DNA of 64,000 nt. Source: Selaginella moellendorffii (lineage: Eukaryota; Streptophyta; Lycopodiopsida; Selaginellales; Selaginellaceae). Positions 46,201-58,330 of this stretch are shown in pieces (positions within the stretch are counted from its first letter, which is position 1; each line of letters starts with the position of its first letter). The notes beneath the pieces were generated by a model. The model worked only from the letters and a program-made list of their open reading frames with translations, was not told where the DNA came from and searched no databases. The DNA lies in NCBI RefSeq assembly GCF_000143415.4, contig NW_003314262.1, forward strand, positions 410,078 through 474,077, read 5' to 3'. The position numbers and the translations under genes are program-made.

Positions 46201-49200
46201 CAACCTGCAAAAGGTAAGGTCACGTGAGGCCTCACGCCATTTTGATTATAGATCGTTGTGAATATTCAGACACGAGGACTGAAAAGCGCACTGGTGGCGC
46301 GTCGAAGAAGGACAAACAGACAAGCAAGAGGAAAAAAGGAGGTACAAATTATATTTGCAATGGCGTGTGGTCTCATGCCATTCCTTGCAGGAGACACTTC
46401 TTCAAAGGGAAGGCATGAGGACGTACAGAAGGCAAAACAGGCAAACACCAGCCAAGTACAACGGACGAGAGGTACCAATCATTTTTGTTATACATGAATT
46501 CTCATGCCATTGCTTCTTGCAGCTCAAATTCCAAAGAGACTAGGGCAAGCAGCGCAGACCTCACGACAAGAACCTGAAGGTTTGATGGCGTGTGGCCCCA
46601 CGCAATTAACTAATGTTCTTGCAGATCGCGTCAAGGAAATCGAACGGAACAACGTGCCTCCAGTGGAGGAGGGGGAGGCCTCGGAGAGTGATAAGGAGAG
46701 TTCCGAAACAGGTACGATCATGACATATGGCCCCATGCACTTATCTAAGTTTCTATTTCAGGGGAACGAGTTGAACCAATGGAAAACTTTATGAAAGGTA
46801 ACTTAAAAATATTATGGGATGTTGCATGTGTTGATGCAATAATATACAGTTCAAGTGCCAAGGAGACGTCGTGAACCTTGAATTAGGCTACCTGCAAAAC
46901 AGCTTTCAGACGCTGTAGACGAAGAGATGGACAACCGACCAGGGCAGAGGAGGAAGGGTAAAAGCATTTGTGTGCTTATCGCGTATGTCCTCATGCTATT
47001 TCTGTAGAATGGGTGCATAAGAAACGAAAGCGAAAGGGAATTGAGGAGCAGGCACCTGAGGATGCGGAAGGCACGACAGAGCCTCCAAGGACGGGAAGTA
47101 AAGCGTCATGGTTATTGCGTGGGTCCTCATGCCATTTCTTGCAGATCAAGCTCAAACTGACAGTGGTCATAAAAAGCGAAAGCACGTTGGACAGTCGTCG
47201 GGATCAGAGGCGTTTGATTCGAAAAGGAAGAAGGGCAACGAAAAGATGATATGTAATGCCTCGCGGTTATGGCATGTGTGCTCATGCCATTCATTGCAGA
47301 TCAAGGGCTGAGTGAAAGCAGCCAGTCACCACCTCCTGACTCAGATTCCTATGGCAGACTCCCCTTCCCCAATCTCAATGGAGAGGTACAATGGATGAGG
47401 GATGCTTTTCAAGTCAGGGCCACGTTTTTCTCATTTCGTCGTCTTCGAAGGGTGCAAGAACATGCAGAAACCATGTTAAGACAGTCGGGTGAGGATACAG
47501 TCCTAGGTCACGCACTAAAACAGGCTATGGATGTCTTGTATTTTGAGATGGAGACTCGGCCAGATGATTTTCCCAAGATGGTCCTGGAAGAACAAGCCAT
47601 CCAGCCTGAGCAGCCTATGGAAGAAATGCAGGAGGGGGATGAGGAGCCAGAGAAAGATAATGAGTAGGAAGAGCAGAAGGACGAAGAGGAGGACAAAGAA
47701 GAGGAGGATGAAGAAGAGGAGGACGAAGAGGACTTGGATGGTCCTCACAATGGTGACGATCACAATAACGATGACGACGATGATGACAACGATGGCCAAC
47801 CTAAGGTGGCCAAAGAGCAGCGGAGGAAGGTCATACAAGACAAACCATCAGATAAATAATAGTACATCCATTCCTAACCTTTTACCATTTCTAACATTGT
47901 CCATGTAGGTCGCAGAGCAAATGGTAAGTAGAGATTATTCAGTTGAATTAAGATACAAACTCTAGCCTTTAGTGTCGAGGAAGGATAGTGCCAAGCAAGG
48001 GTCGAAACGTATGTCCAATCCTTTAGAATCAGCAGTGCGCCCAAGTGATATCGGTCCTAGTTCCTCAATAGCAGTTGATGGTAAATACAGTATAGTCGAT
48101 TCAATGTGCTAATGAGTTTGTTTTTAGTAGCACGGGCGGATACCATCTCAATCGAAGGGAGATATTTGGACATGCATATGGATCCGCCAGTGGACTCTAC
48201 TTGCCTGCAAGAGTCATCAGAGCTGGTGGAGGCTACTATCCATATCAACGCCAAGCAAGCTGACCACGCTCCACTTGATGCTGCCCATACCACTGAGTCA
48301 ATCTTGTCCACGTATCCAACTGACGGTGACCAGGCGCCATTGGACCCGCATGAGGCCGCCCCAGCCGCCGAGCCGGTCGTATCCTCATTTCCAACGGACT
48401 CAACGTGTGCCCAATCGTCTGACTATGCGCCATTGGAACCTCCCTACACCGCCCCTGCTGCCTGTTCGGTCATGTCCACTTTGCCAATGGAGGCACCCGC
48501 TGAAATGGTGTGTGATCTCATGCCATCGGAACCACCCCATGCCACTGTTGAGCCAGTTGTACCAGAGTCTACAGCTGAAATGGCATGTGCCCACACGCCA
48601 TCGGATGCGATTGACCCCACATTGCAGATGAGAGTATTTCCGCCCTTCACGTTTCCTCGACCAAAACCCTCTCAACAACCATCGGGAGCACCATTCGCTA
48701 ATATTGTAGATGGTAAAATTGACTTGTACCATTTTTTATGCTGACGCATTTCATTTCAGAGTCATGGCGAAGGTACTGTATCGTTTTTTATCTGAACGGT
48801 GTCCTTTTCTCCCATGAGCGTGGCTCATCCTCGAATGTCACTGCACCCTCCAAAGCCTGCGGTCGCAAGTTGGTCAAAAGAGACAGATTCACATTAATCA
48901 CATGGGAGAAACTGCGGGATCTAATAATGACCATGCGACACTTAAAACAGAGGGCTGGGTTCAATTTGCAATTGGGAGTTTGGACATCCATGATGCACCA
49001 CAATGCATTAACATTGCTACAGATGATGCACGATCAGACGCGAGTAATATTACCATTTGACTTTCTCCTAACGCAGGAGGATTGCTTGACTATGGTCCAT
49101 GTGAGGGGTAGCAAGCCCATCTTCGTCAAGCCAGAGGCTGTAGTGATGAACCGGACTGCTAGGTCAAGTGAAATCCTCATCATCGATGACTCACCGATTA

Positions 49201-49613
49201 AAACTGCAGCGAACACACACACATATGCAATGCACCCCATCTCTTGCAGTATGGAAACTAAGGAGAAGAAACCATATGTTCTGGGGGACCTTGCAAAATG
49301 GCTTGGAGCGATGGTGATAGAGATCCGGCCAGTCCAGGAGGTGGCTGCAGAAATCAACCAAATGGCAGATGAAACGGTATATCAGAAGCCATTTGATCAG
49401 ACAGACACCAGTCATCATTTATGGCATGTATATTGTCTAGCCAAGCACTATCCGCATCTCCATAATCTGCTCAACCGGATGGGTTCTTCGACCACTGAAC
49501 ATGAGCGTGGACGTATTAGAGAAGAGATGGCATTACTATTGGGTTTAAATCCTGATAGTGTGGAGAGTGATGAAATCCAAGATTATTATATAGGCGTTGG
49601 AGGCAAAAAATAA
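43237..49613 (+). CDS. Large 19-exon gene: ParB-like region, charged linker, FCP1/NIF HAD-like domain
   Basis: Exons: 43237-43280, 43332-43375, 43410-43438, 43520-44698, 44753-46076, 46127-46213, 46252-46341, 46391-46471, 46523-46579, 46625-46711, 46762-46797, 46850-46957, 47008-47097, 47145-47252, 47300-47829, 47909-47923, 47966-48080, 48128-48712, 48760-49613 (5,463 nt, 1,821 codons). Introns are 34-81 bp, mostly phase 1. Around residue 335 FYAVSGQHSSLAMQEIV resembles the ParB/sulfiredoxin-type motif. Residues about 900-1,300 are a Lys/Glu/Asp-rich linker with NLS-like HKKRKRKG and SKRKKG. The last 285 residues resemble FCP1/SCP HAD phosphatases: CIVFYLNGVLFS where DxDG is expected (both Asp lost), LGVWTSM, and ILIIDDSP. 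Five internal stops (TAG 45314, 46010, 46055, 47665; TGA 46879) break it, so it is a pseudogene or is read through. Alternative: several adjacent genes. The start is uncertain. Confidence 0.6.
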
Positions 49614-49677
49614 CAATCTGAGATGGCATGTATTTATTTAAAAATGTAACTTATTATGGTATGGGGTTCCATGCCAT

Positions 49678-50884
49678 TGTATTAATATTAAAAGACAATT
49701 CTTTGAGAGGATTTGCATTATACTAGAAGTGTTACAGCATGTTATTGGAAGTCTAAGAAGTTGTTTTATTAATAAAGGGAAAGTAAAGATTGAATGGGGA
49801 CTTGGGCTCCACCTAAACTCGGAGCAACTGAGCCAATATTAAAAGGATGGAAAGAAATTGGACGACGATGACAAGGAGAAGAGAGAGGTGAAGCAGTGGC
49901 AGGGGGAAGAGAAGTGATTGAGTAGACATTTCCTTGTTTAAAATAAAATGGCATGTGCCTCAATGCAGTTGAATTTTGTTATATTTATATACTATATAAA
50001 GGTTTGGAAACCTTATTTTACAAGTGGGATAATGACAATTCCCACTTTAACGAAATAGAGCTTGGTTGGTCCGGCCAATATTCTTGATCAAGGGTGGTGA
50101 AAACACGTCGGAAAACAACTAGGGAGTTGTTAGTTTAGTGGAATGGTTATCCCATGGACGAAGCTATATGGGAAATTGAGGATGACGTGAAGAGAGTGTT
50201 TCCAAGTTTTGGTTATGACTTGGATGACATTCCTGAGGAAGGGAAGAAAACCATGTATGCTACAAGTATGGATTTAGATACCTATATGCCAAATGCAAAT
50301 AACAAATCAAGAGAGTATGACATTAGGATGTTTTACACATTATAATTGAAGTCTCAAAACTCTTTTAGTATGATTTACGTCACTTCTACAGTTTCTTAGT
50401 GGTAATAATTATAAAGTTGGTCATCAAATTTTTTTTTGCTCCACAGTAAATTCATAAAGCTTTCATGATTGATGAAATTGTCCTAGTAAAAAAGATAATG
50501 TTCACTACTGCTTTACTAGTGGAACATACCATATATATTATTGAAGTGTTAGTTGAGGAGATGGTGTTCACAAGTGGAGCTGTGTTAGTGGAGGAGACAA
50601 CATTCACAAATGGAGTTCTTGATGATATGTTGGTTGAGGAAATGGTGTTCAAAAGGAGCTATTACCAATATGTTGGTTGAGGAGATAAAGTTAAAAATCT
50701 ATCAATAGTTTATACATTGGAAATATTTTTGAGAATAGTAAACATCCAAAAAGAAGACTCAATAGTTGATGAGCCTAAAGTGAGCTAAATAGTGTTTTAG
50801 GTTAGTTAGTCATGCTTGAACTACTCACTATCCCTACCATACACTCTATAGCACTCTATAAGCCCCCTACGAACATGCTAGTCT
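49678..50884. other. AT-rich flank, no gene supported
   Basis: The palindrome family ends at about 49677, with a weak half-copy near 49949. Beyond it the sequence returns to the AT-rich decayed type. Short open frames have no recognisable motif. Confidence 0.5.
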
Positions 50885-51185
50885 TGATATTGGGATGCTA
50901 GAAGTTCTAGGATTGTTTCAATATTAATTCGTGCTTCTGTCCCTTCACTCTTTAGGTTGAATGCTTAGAAGTTGCTCCATATTCCAATACTTTCACTCTT
51001 TAGTTGCAAGCTTGGGAATTTAGCTTTGTACTTTTATTCAATGGCCCAAGGCCTTGAAACTTGGCTCCACTATCCTTGGACACATGGCATATGGCATGTC
51101 GTATGTGACACATGGCATATTGAGAGTTTAGGTTCCACTTCATGGTTATTTTATTGTAAATCACCATAGAATAAAAGGTGAAAAC
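50885..51185. repeat. LTR-like direct repeat, left copy (about 300 bp)
   Basis: It matches 56926-57225 in the same orientation, for example TAGTTGCAAGCTTGGGA and AAATCACCATAGAATAAA. The pair is about 6 kb apart, a spacing suited to a decayed LTR retrotransposon, but no pol motif is readable between the copies. Confidence 0.6.
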
Positions 51186-54100
51186 CACATGCACTATATT
51201 TAGTATCGAGTCTTAGCGAGTATTATTCAATGAGATTGAAAAGATGAAAACAAAGATTAGAGTGGGTACACATTTGGGTGATATGACTTTGTATTTATTC
51301 TTTATGTATGGATTTTGGTTACCTTTTTGTACCATATTATATGAGTTTACACTTGGGCTCATTCCATTTATATGAGTTTGCACTTGGGTTTGTGAGTGAG
51401 GCACATTAGCAACTTAAATTTACACTTTGAGTTGGCAAAACTAATGTTAGCCTATCAATAGTTACTATGAGTTGAATTATGTACCATAGGTGAAAATAAA
51501 CCTTCTATGGGTTTGCTAAGAGTGGCAAATAAGTTGGTCTGTAGCTATTTAGCACAACACTACTGGAACCTTCTTAAACATGATTATAAGTGGATCAATC
51601 AAGATTATAAGGATTAGTCTATTGGTTCAAGAAATTATTGCTATGCTCTCTTATAAAATTTTCTTAGATTGGGCTATAGGCAATGCTAACACAAGTTTGA
51701 AGTTTGGTCAAATATTGAGTCTGAAAAAAGAGTTATCAAGGATGAAGGATTAAACACGTAAATCAACTTTTCTTCTTTGAGAGATGATTTGCAACAAAAT
51801 GTGACTCATTGCTCATGTTCACATCATGCAATTGAGAGTTCTTATCTTGATACATATTAGTTATGATAGTTTTACAAGTAGTGAGTTATATGATAGATAA
51901 TAGTGAAGTGTTAAACCATTTTATCTAGACTTACTATTGAAGACTTAAATTACAATGCTCAATTCTTTTTTAGGGAACTTTGTTATTGCTCCTTGAGTAG
52001 CTTGGTGTTAGATTAATTTTGAGTTTGGTTGAAAAAAGAATGGCATGAACTTGTTTATATTGTGAACAACATTGGTGATGTTTTGTGTTATAAATCTCTA
52101 TCAATGGGGTGTGGCATTTATGTTGCATTTTATTAATTGAGTTGACACTTAATACTCATATAAATCTTTATAATAGTGATATGGGTGCTACTTGTGGAGT
52201 TATTCGATTGATGATCGTATCATTGTGATTTTATATCATATTCATATGATAGTGAGTAATGTGTTTACAAAATTGCTTGGTTAAATGATGATAAACCTCA
52301 AAGTGGTTAATGGTGATATTAATCTACTTGCAAAAAGTAATATTGAAATAGCTTTGACTTAATTCTCAATGGTGATCCATTTTATGCTAAGTTTAAGTTA
52401 ATACCTTGTTTCTTTGAGAGCTTACCCCTTAAGGTATTGGAAAAGGTTATAACATTTATTTGTTATATCTTTTTAGTTTATTCATTAGCACTTGGAGTAA
52501 ATTATTGGATTGAGAAAGTGTGTAGCCAAGACATTGACATTGCTAGCACTTGTGTTAGTGGAAGTGGGATTGTTATGTCAACTGATAAAGAAATTTTCTT
52601 AGAGTTTAATTTTCCATGTCATTTTTTTGTTAGTGTTTTGGCTTCACATTGAATCTTGAAAGTGATTGAAGAAAAGTGTTAGTGCAATATGGATACCTAA
52701 AGGTATATTCTTTGTGATCGAGTCTTGGGTATTCATTTGCATTTTACAAATGTTGATACTAAATATAGAAAAATATAAGCATGATATTCAATGTTTAAGC
52801 ATGTTGTTGGGTCATGAGAAATTATATTGAGGTGAATCTATATGATGTTGTAGGTAAGAGGAAGTTAATTGAGTTTTAAAAGTTTTTAATCCTAGACTGA
52901 GAGTCATTCTTTCTCTAGGATGAAGATTTTCCATAAATTTTCTTAAACTTTTCCAATGGTTGATCTGTTGATCATTTTGTCCAAAAACCATTTTATTTTC
53001 ATAAGCTAATATAAACTAGTGAAAGTTGGAGTTGACTTTGGTTGGCTTATACTTTAATATATAATTTGTATAATACAACCCAAAAGGGATGTTAATTTTT
53101 GGGGCTAAAGTAATTGAGTTGGATAGAGTTTAGAGTTAGTGTAGAAAAATGGCCATTGCACTTTTCTAGAAAGTTGACCCTTGTGCTTTTCTTTTGTAAC
53201 ATTATGCTAGGTGGCATGTTGCACTTTACATTTCGTTAGACTCTATGAGAGTAATGAGCTCTCATTGATCTAGACTTGATCTTAGTAGGCTTATGCCTTG
53301 GTTGAGGTTTGTGATATTTAACTCTGTTGTTTATAGTTGAGGTGTTAGTATCTATATTATAACTTTGTTTATGAGGAGGTTGTATACCAATATGAGTTCA
53401 TCTCATTCTCTTTACTTTAGTTACAATTGGGTGTTAATTATGTATAGTTAGCCTTTTCAAGGCATGGTCAAAGCTATTGGGTAGACATGTTATTGAGCTT
53501 ATTGTAGTTGAGTTAGATTTGAGTAGTCATTTAGTTTGTGTTTGTCCAAATTCCTATATTTTGTATTTAGGGTATTACCTTTTTGTTGGACAACTCAATA
53601 ATATGAGTTTTTTGTGAAGGCAAGTTGAAGAGTTATTGTTAGTTGCTCTATAATTAGTGATTACTTGTAGACTTTGTCAAGGATTGTTAACACGATGATG
53701 ATTTAGTAGTGATAGACTTGCTTTACTAGATGGTGTTGTGGAGGATTGTGTCATGGGCTTTTATAGTTTTTCTATGTTGGCATGTCAATTTTACCTTTAT
53801 CAATATTATTTAGTTGCGTTTAGTCTATGGTGTTAGATTACATTACATTTCAAATGTGGTGGTTCACTCTTTGATGATGTGTTAGTTATAGTTGAGTATG
53901 GTTGAAAGATTAATCTTAGATACTGAGTAAGGTATCTTTGACTTTGGTTAGTTGGGTTGCTAAAGAGCTTTGAGTAGTAATTCACTTTTACTTTCTTCTA
54001 ATTTTGTTTTGGTGTTGATAACATTGAAATGATATTCTATCATTAACATTATTGGTGTTGAGATTCAAGTGAAGTGAGATATCTCTCCGTATGATTGATT

Positions 54101-56925
54101 TTGAGTTTCATTAATTTTGATATAGATAGTGTTGATGATTTGATTGTAGCTTTATATTATTGGCATTTGTGCATTTATTAGTTAGCAACTATGTTAAAAT
54201 TCAAATGAACTGAATAATAAGTTGAGTTAGTTGTATTCTGGTCGAGATTATTTAGTAAGGGTTGAGTTTTTGTTTTTCCTTGAAAAGTGATTTAGTCATA
54301 AACTATGCTAGCTTTATGAAAAGAAGAGTTAATGATCGATATTGAAGTTGGTGGTTCTTTGTTGGTTTTAAGTTAAGGATATATTGATCATTAATAATTC
54401 TTTTTGTGTTTTTTATGAAATGAGTTACATCTTACTATAGAGATAAATTCATGGAGAATTATCTAATGATCACTTATTAAGCATAACTTTATTATGCTTA
54501 GCTTTTGGATTAATGCAAATATGCTCTTCATTAGCTTTGGCATTATGAAATTTAGCTTCTGGATGTGTTAAAGAGGTTATTGTAGGTTCTACTATAATCT
54601 CTTATTTTACATTGATATTAATTCATGTGAAATTCATGATCATTATTACACAAGACTTGGTTATAGGCTTCTTTGAATCTTTGGTTCTTTGAGTTTTATA
54701 TTCATTGTTCCATTTATTAGGAGTTGTTGAGGAAAACATTTTGGCTTATTAACATTGATTTTGAAGTTAGTATTTGTATCTGGCAATCATTAGTGATGAT
54801 TAACTATCATCTAGGATAGTTAATTATCCTTATAAAAAAGTTTGCTTGATTATTATTGATGTTGAATGATTTGCCATTATTTTGGATGGTAGATTATTTC
54901 TTTGACGATGAATATACATTTCTATATTGATAGGATGATTGATGATTTTCATGATAATTAATTGTTCTCTTTAATGGCTTGTGGTTTTTTGCATTACCAC
55001 ATGTTATTTGTGATTTACTCTGAATTGGTATCTTGGGTTTGAGATATTAGTAAGATGTTGTTGAAGCTTACTTGAGCACTCTAGTTCCTTAGTATTATTG
55101 AATGGGATCTATTTATATTGACTAATACAATTATTAGCATAAAGAAGTATTTGTTAGTTTTATAGCATTCATTCTATTCTATTGATTATTGTTACTATTG
55201 ATTTTGATAGATTGAATGTTATTTCCTTCAAGTGATACATCTATGAGTATTTGGCTTACTTATATATCAATAATACTTTGTGTTCTTTAGTTGCCTTTCA
55301 TAAGTTGTTTGGCATACTGTTTACAATCTTTGATAGTTAAGTTTTATTATTGAATGTTTTTTATGATACACTTGCTATTAAATTTTGTTGGATGGTGAAT
55401 CCTATATTTTCCAATTATGATGATTTTAGTGGTTCCTATAGTCTCATACTAGTTTATAGGATGATAACTTGTTTAAAATACTTTTGTATTCTACTCTAAG
55501 ATTAATTCACTAATAGTTTAGTTTCTAAGATATCATTGTTTATGACTTTGATATTGTCCATTTCTTGATCTTTGGGTTTGGATCAGTATAAGCAGATTGG
55601 CTTTGGCACTTTGCATGCATGATGAAATCTTTAGTCATAGGGTAGCTACTATCAACTAATCATATCACCCGCTTTTCTCTCAATATTCTTTATTTCATTT
55701 AAACATATAATGTGTAATCGTATAACTAATATCATCGAGTCTTAGTGTAACCATGACTATATAAACAACTTTAATTGCTTATTTATAATAGTCTATATAA
55801 ACCTTACCGATGGATTTAGTTTATTTGCTTAGGAGGGTTGGGGCCTCTAGCTTCTCTCTCTATACCACATATGAATAGGAGCATATCACACTTTTGTAAA
55901 CTGGGTGACACTCAAAACAGCAAGGGTGGCTAACTCTGTTAATCATTTCTTTGTTAATAATAGCCAAAAGGTGTTTGAGTTGTAGCACATTTGCATTAGA
56001 CAGAGAGGTTACCCTAATTCATTTAAGTTGGTGCATTTCTCACAAAGTATGAACACTGTGAACTTTTTCTGTTGTTTCCTTGGCAGTAGTCTAGACTAGA
56101 GTATGTATTGATAAGGATGTTAATCTTCCCTAAAGAGAGTGTTATAAATGTGATTGCAAGTATCGAAAGTTATCTGTCAGCTAGTCTTTTTGAATATTCT
56201 TTTCTTACTACCATGACAGTAGGAGATCAATATTGCTAAACCCTTTTTTAATCCCTTTTATACTTGGCCAAATAAGCATAAGGAAGGAATTCCTAAATGT
56301 CTATTTATTCAAACATATTTGGCTTGGCTTGTTAGTTCTCTTTTGCTCTATTTTACACTAGCTTGACAAGAACCTCTGCAATATTAAGATTGGTCCCTTA
56401 ATATTCATTAAATAATAGCTTACTGTGTGTGCTAAACATCTTTGCTATCATGCCTTTTGTGTTAGTCTCATTTGGTCCCAATAGCTATTTATAAAAAGTG
56501 TCTAGATTTACTAATTTGGCATATCTACAGAATATAGAGATTTTTCTGAACACAATAGTGTTGGTCCCGTGTTCAAATTTGCAATATAGTGTCATTCAAT
56601 ATTTAGTAAGTTTCAAATTTGCCCTAAAGACTAACTTTTGGTACTAAGGGTGGCTAAGGATGAAAGCCTAAAGTGTGCATGGGGGGCTATAAAGGGTTCT
56701 AAATGTATAGTAGGTATAGTGGGTAAACTTGGCATGGCTGACCAATCTGAAATATAAATTTAGCTCCCACTTGCATGTTTATCTTTGTTCTATGTCCGGC
56801 TTGGGTCTAAGCCCAAATTCCACATCATGTTAGTTGGTGAAGTACCTATGTCCTCACGTTAGGCTATCAGTATGCTAAAATTGCACTAAACTTTGTTTGG
56901 CTCTATTTTATATATTGGTCTTAGC
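51186..56925. other. AT-rich decayed repeat interior, no gene seen
   Basis: All frames are closed at short intervals. The segment 54615-55330 is the uninterrupted copy of the repeat found at 23990-24553 plus 25865-26000. The uniform loss of C and G suggests old methylated transposon sequence. Confidence 0.55.
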
Positions 56926-57225
56926 ATTGGAATGTTAGAATTTCTAGAACTATTTCAATATTACTCCATGCTCCTGTCCCTTCACTCCTTAAGCTGAATG
57001 CTTGGGAGTTGCTTCATATTTTAATATCTTCACTCCTTAGTTGCAAGCTTGGGAGTTTAGCTCTATACCTTTATTCAATGGCTCAAAGCCCTAAAACTCA
57101 GGTTTAGCTCCACTATCTTTAAACATGTGGCATATAACATATGGCATATAGAGGGTTTGGGTTCCACTTTATGATTATCCTATGATAAATCACCATAGAA
57201 TAAAGGGTGAAAGTCACATATACTA
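56926..57225. repeat. LTR-like direct repeat, right copy (about 300 bp)
   Basis: Partner of 50885-51185, about 80 percent identical by eye, with differences mostly C/T and G/A. Confidence 0.6.
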
Positions 57226-58330
57226 CAAACTTAGCACACACTTGTGTGCACATAACAAATCTTGAAAAACACATATAAGTGTATAATGTTTTTTGTAAAA
57301 ACTAAGGTAAGTGAGTTTTATATATTTTTTGTGAAAGTATTATACATTAATCTTTTGTAAAGTAGTGATTATACAAGACATATGAAAAACTAAATTTTTT
57401 TATAGAAAATAAGTCAAAAATAATTTATATTCATTTATAATGTTCAAGATTCATTTAGGGTTTAGCCACATATGGTCCTAAAACGGGCCATACCTTGTTA
57501 TAAGAGCCAGCCACTTTACTGGGCTAAAGTGGGAGCGAGTGGAATGACTGCCAAATCAAATAAGTATCAAGTTATAGAAATAGACATTAATTACCTGTCC
57601 AGTTTTTTTTTCTTTTAAATTTTTCTTCCTTTTTTTTTCCTTTTCGCTTCTTTATAAGATTACTTTAGCCATGCAACCTTAGTTACTTTCTCTTTTTAAT
57701 TTTCTTCATGTTCCCTCTATTATGTTGTTATTTCTACTTGCTTCTCCATCTTTTTTCTTGTTGATTCAAGTCTTCTTTTTGCTGCTGCCTCTTGTTTCCT
57801 CTTAATAACCTCTTCCTTCTTCTTTTATTTGGCTTTTTTCTCTTTGATCTTCTCAGTTTTTTTGTACTCTTTAGCAGCTTAAAGAGTGCTTAGGATTTGA
57901 GTGTATGTCTCGCTGGTCAAAATTGATCCAATTGATGCTTGTACACACAGCACTTGGTTTAGGAAGTGGAACTTAGAATGGTGGCATAAGAAGGTTGGCA
58001 AGCAACTATGACACTCTTGCTTGTTCATCACCATTTGCAAGAAATGACACATTTGCCAATTAATCATTATTTGTTAGAGCTAATTATGCCAGCACTATTT
58101 GAGTTGGAACCCTAGTGTTTCTTGTGCAAACTCTTGATCTTATATAGTAGGAACTTCCTCTACTGCTATTTCTCTAGTCTTTTCTTTTTGCTAACATTGT
58201 GTTGTAATTGTAGAATTGCATTCACAACATCAAAGTCATCCAGTGTAGAATACTTAGACCAAAGTGAGAGTTCATTGCCTCCTTATTTAGTGGTCATATC
58301 CTTGTTGCTCTAAACCCAGCCTTGATGTTT

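Larger units (their letters stand above)
38142..49677. repeat. Family of 22-nt palindromes, at least 22 copies
   Basis: Consensus left arm ATGGCATG(A/T)GG, right arm (C/T)C(T/C)CATGCCAT, nearly perfectly self-complementary. Copies start at about 38142, 38199, 40046, 40115, 40213, 40311, 41855, 43306, 43383, 43443, 44720, 46221, 46360, 46498 (right half only), 46585, 46720, 46978, 47114, 47269, 48505, 48580 and 49656. CATG often becomes CGTG/CACG in matching positions of both arms, so pairing is kept. Copies lie in intergenic DNA, in introns and in exons. I saw none in the rest of the window. Confidence 0.9.

Noticed and set aside
47515-47908. Minus-strand and alternate-frame ORFs opposite the acidic region
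   Set aside because: Shadows of the Glu/Asp-rich coding exon of the large gene; GAA/GAG runs create open frames of Leu/Phe or Lys/Arg on other frames.
38142-49677. CRISPR-like array from regularly recurring palindromes
   Set aside because: Spacing is irregular, the copies lie in introns and exons of a eukaryotic gene, and there are no spacers or cas-like genes.
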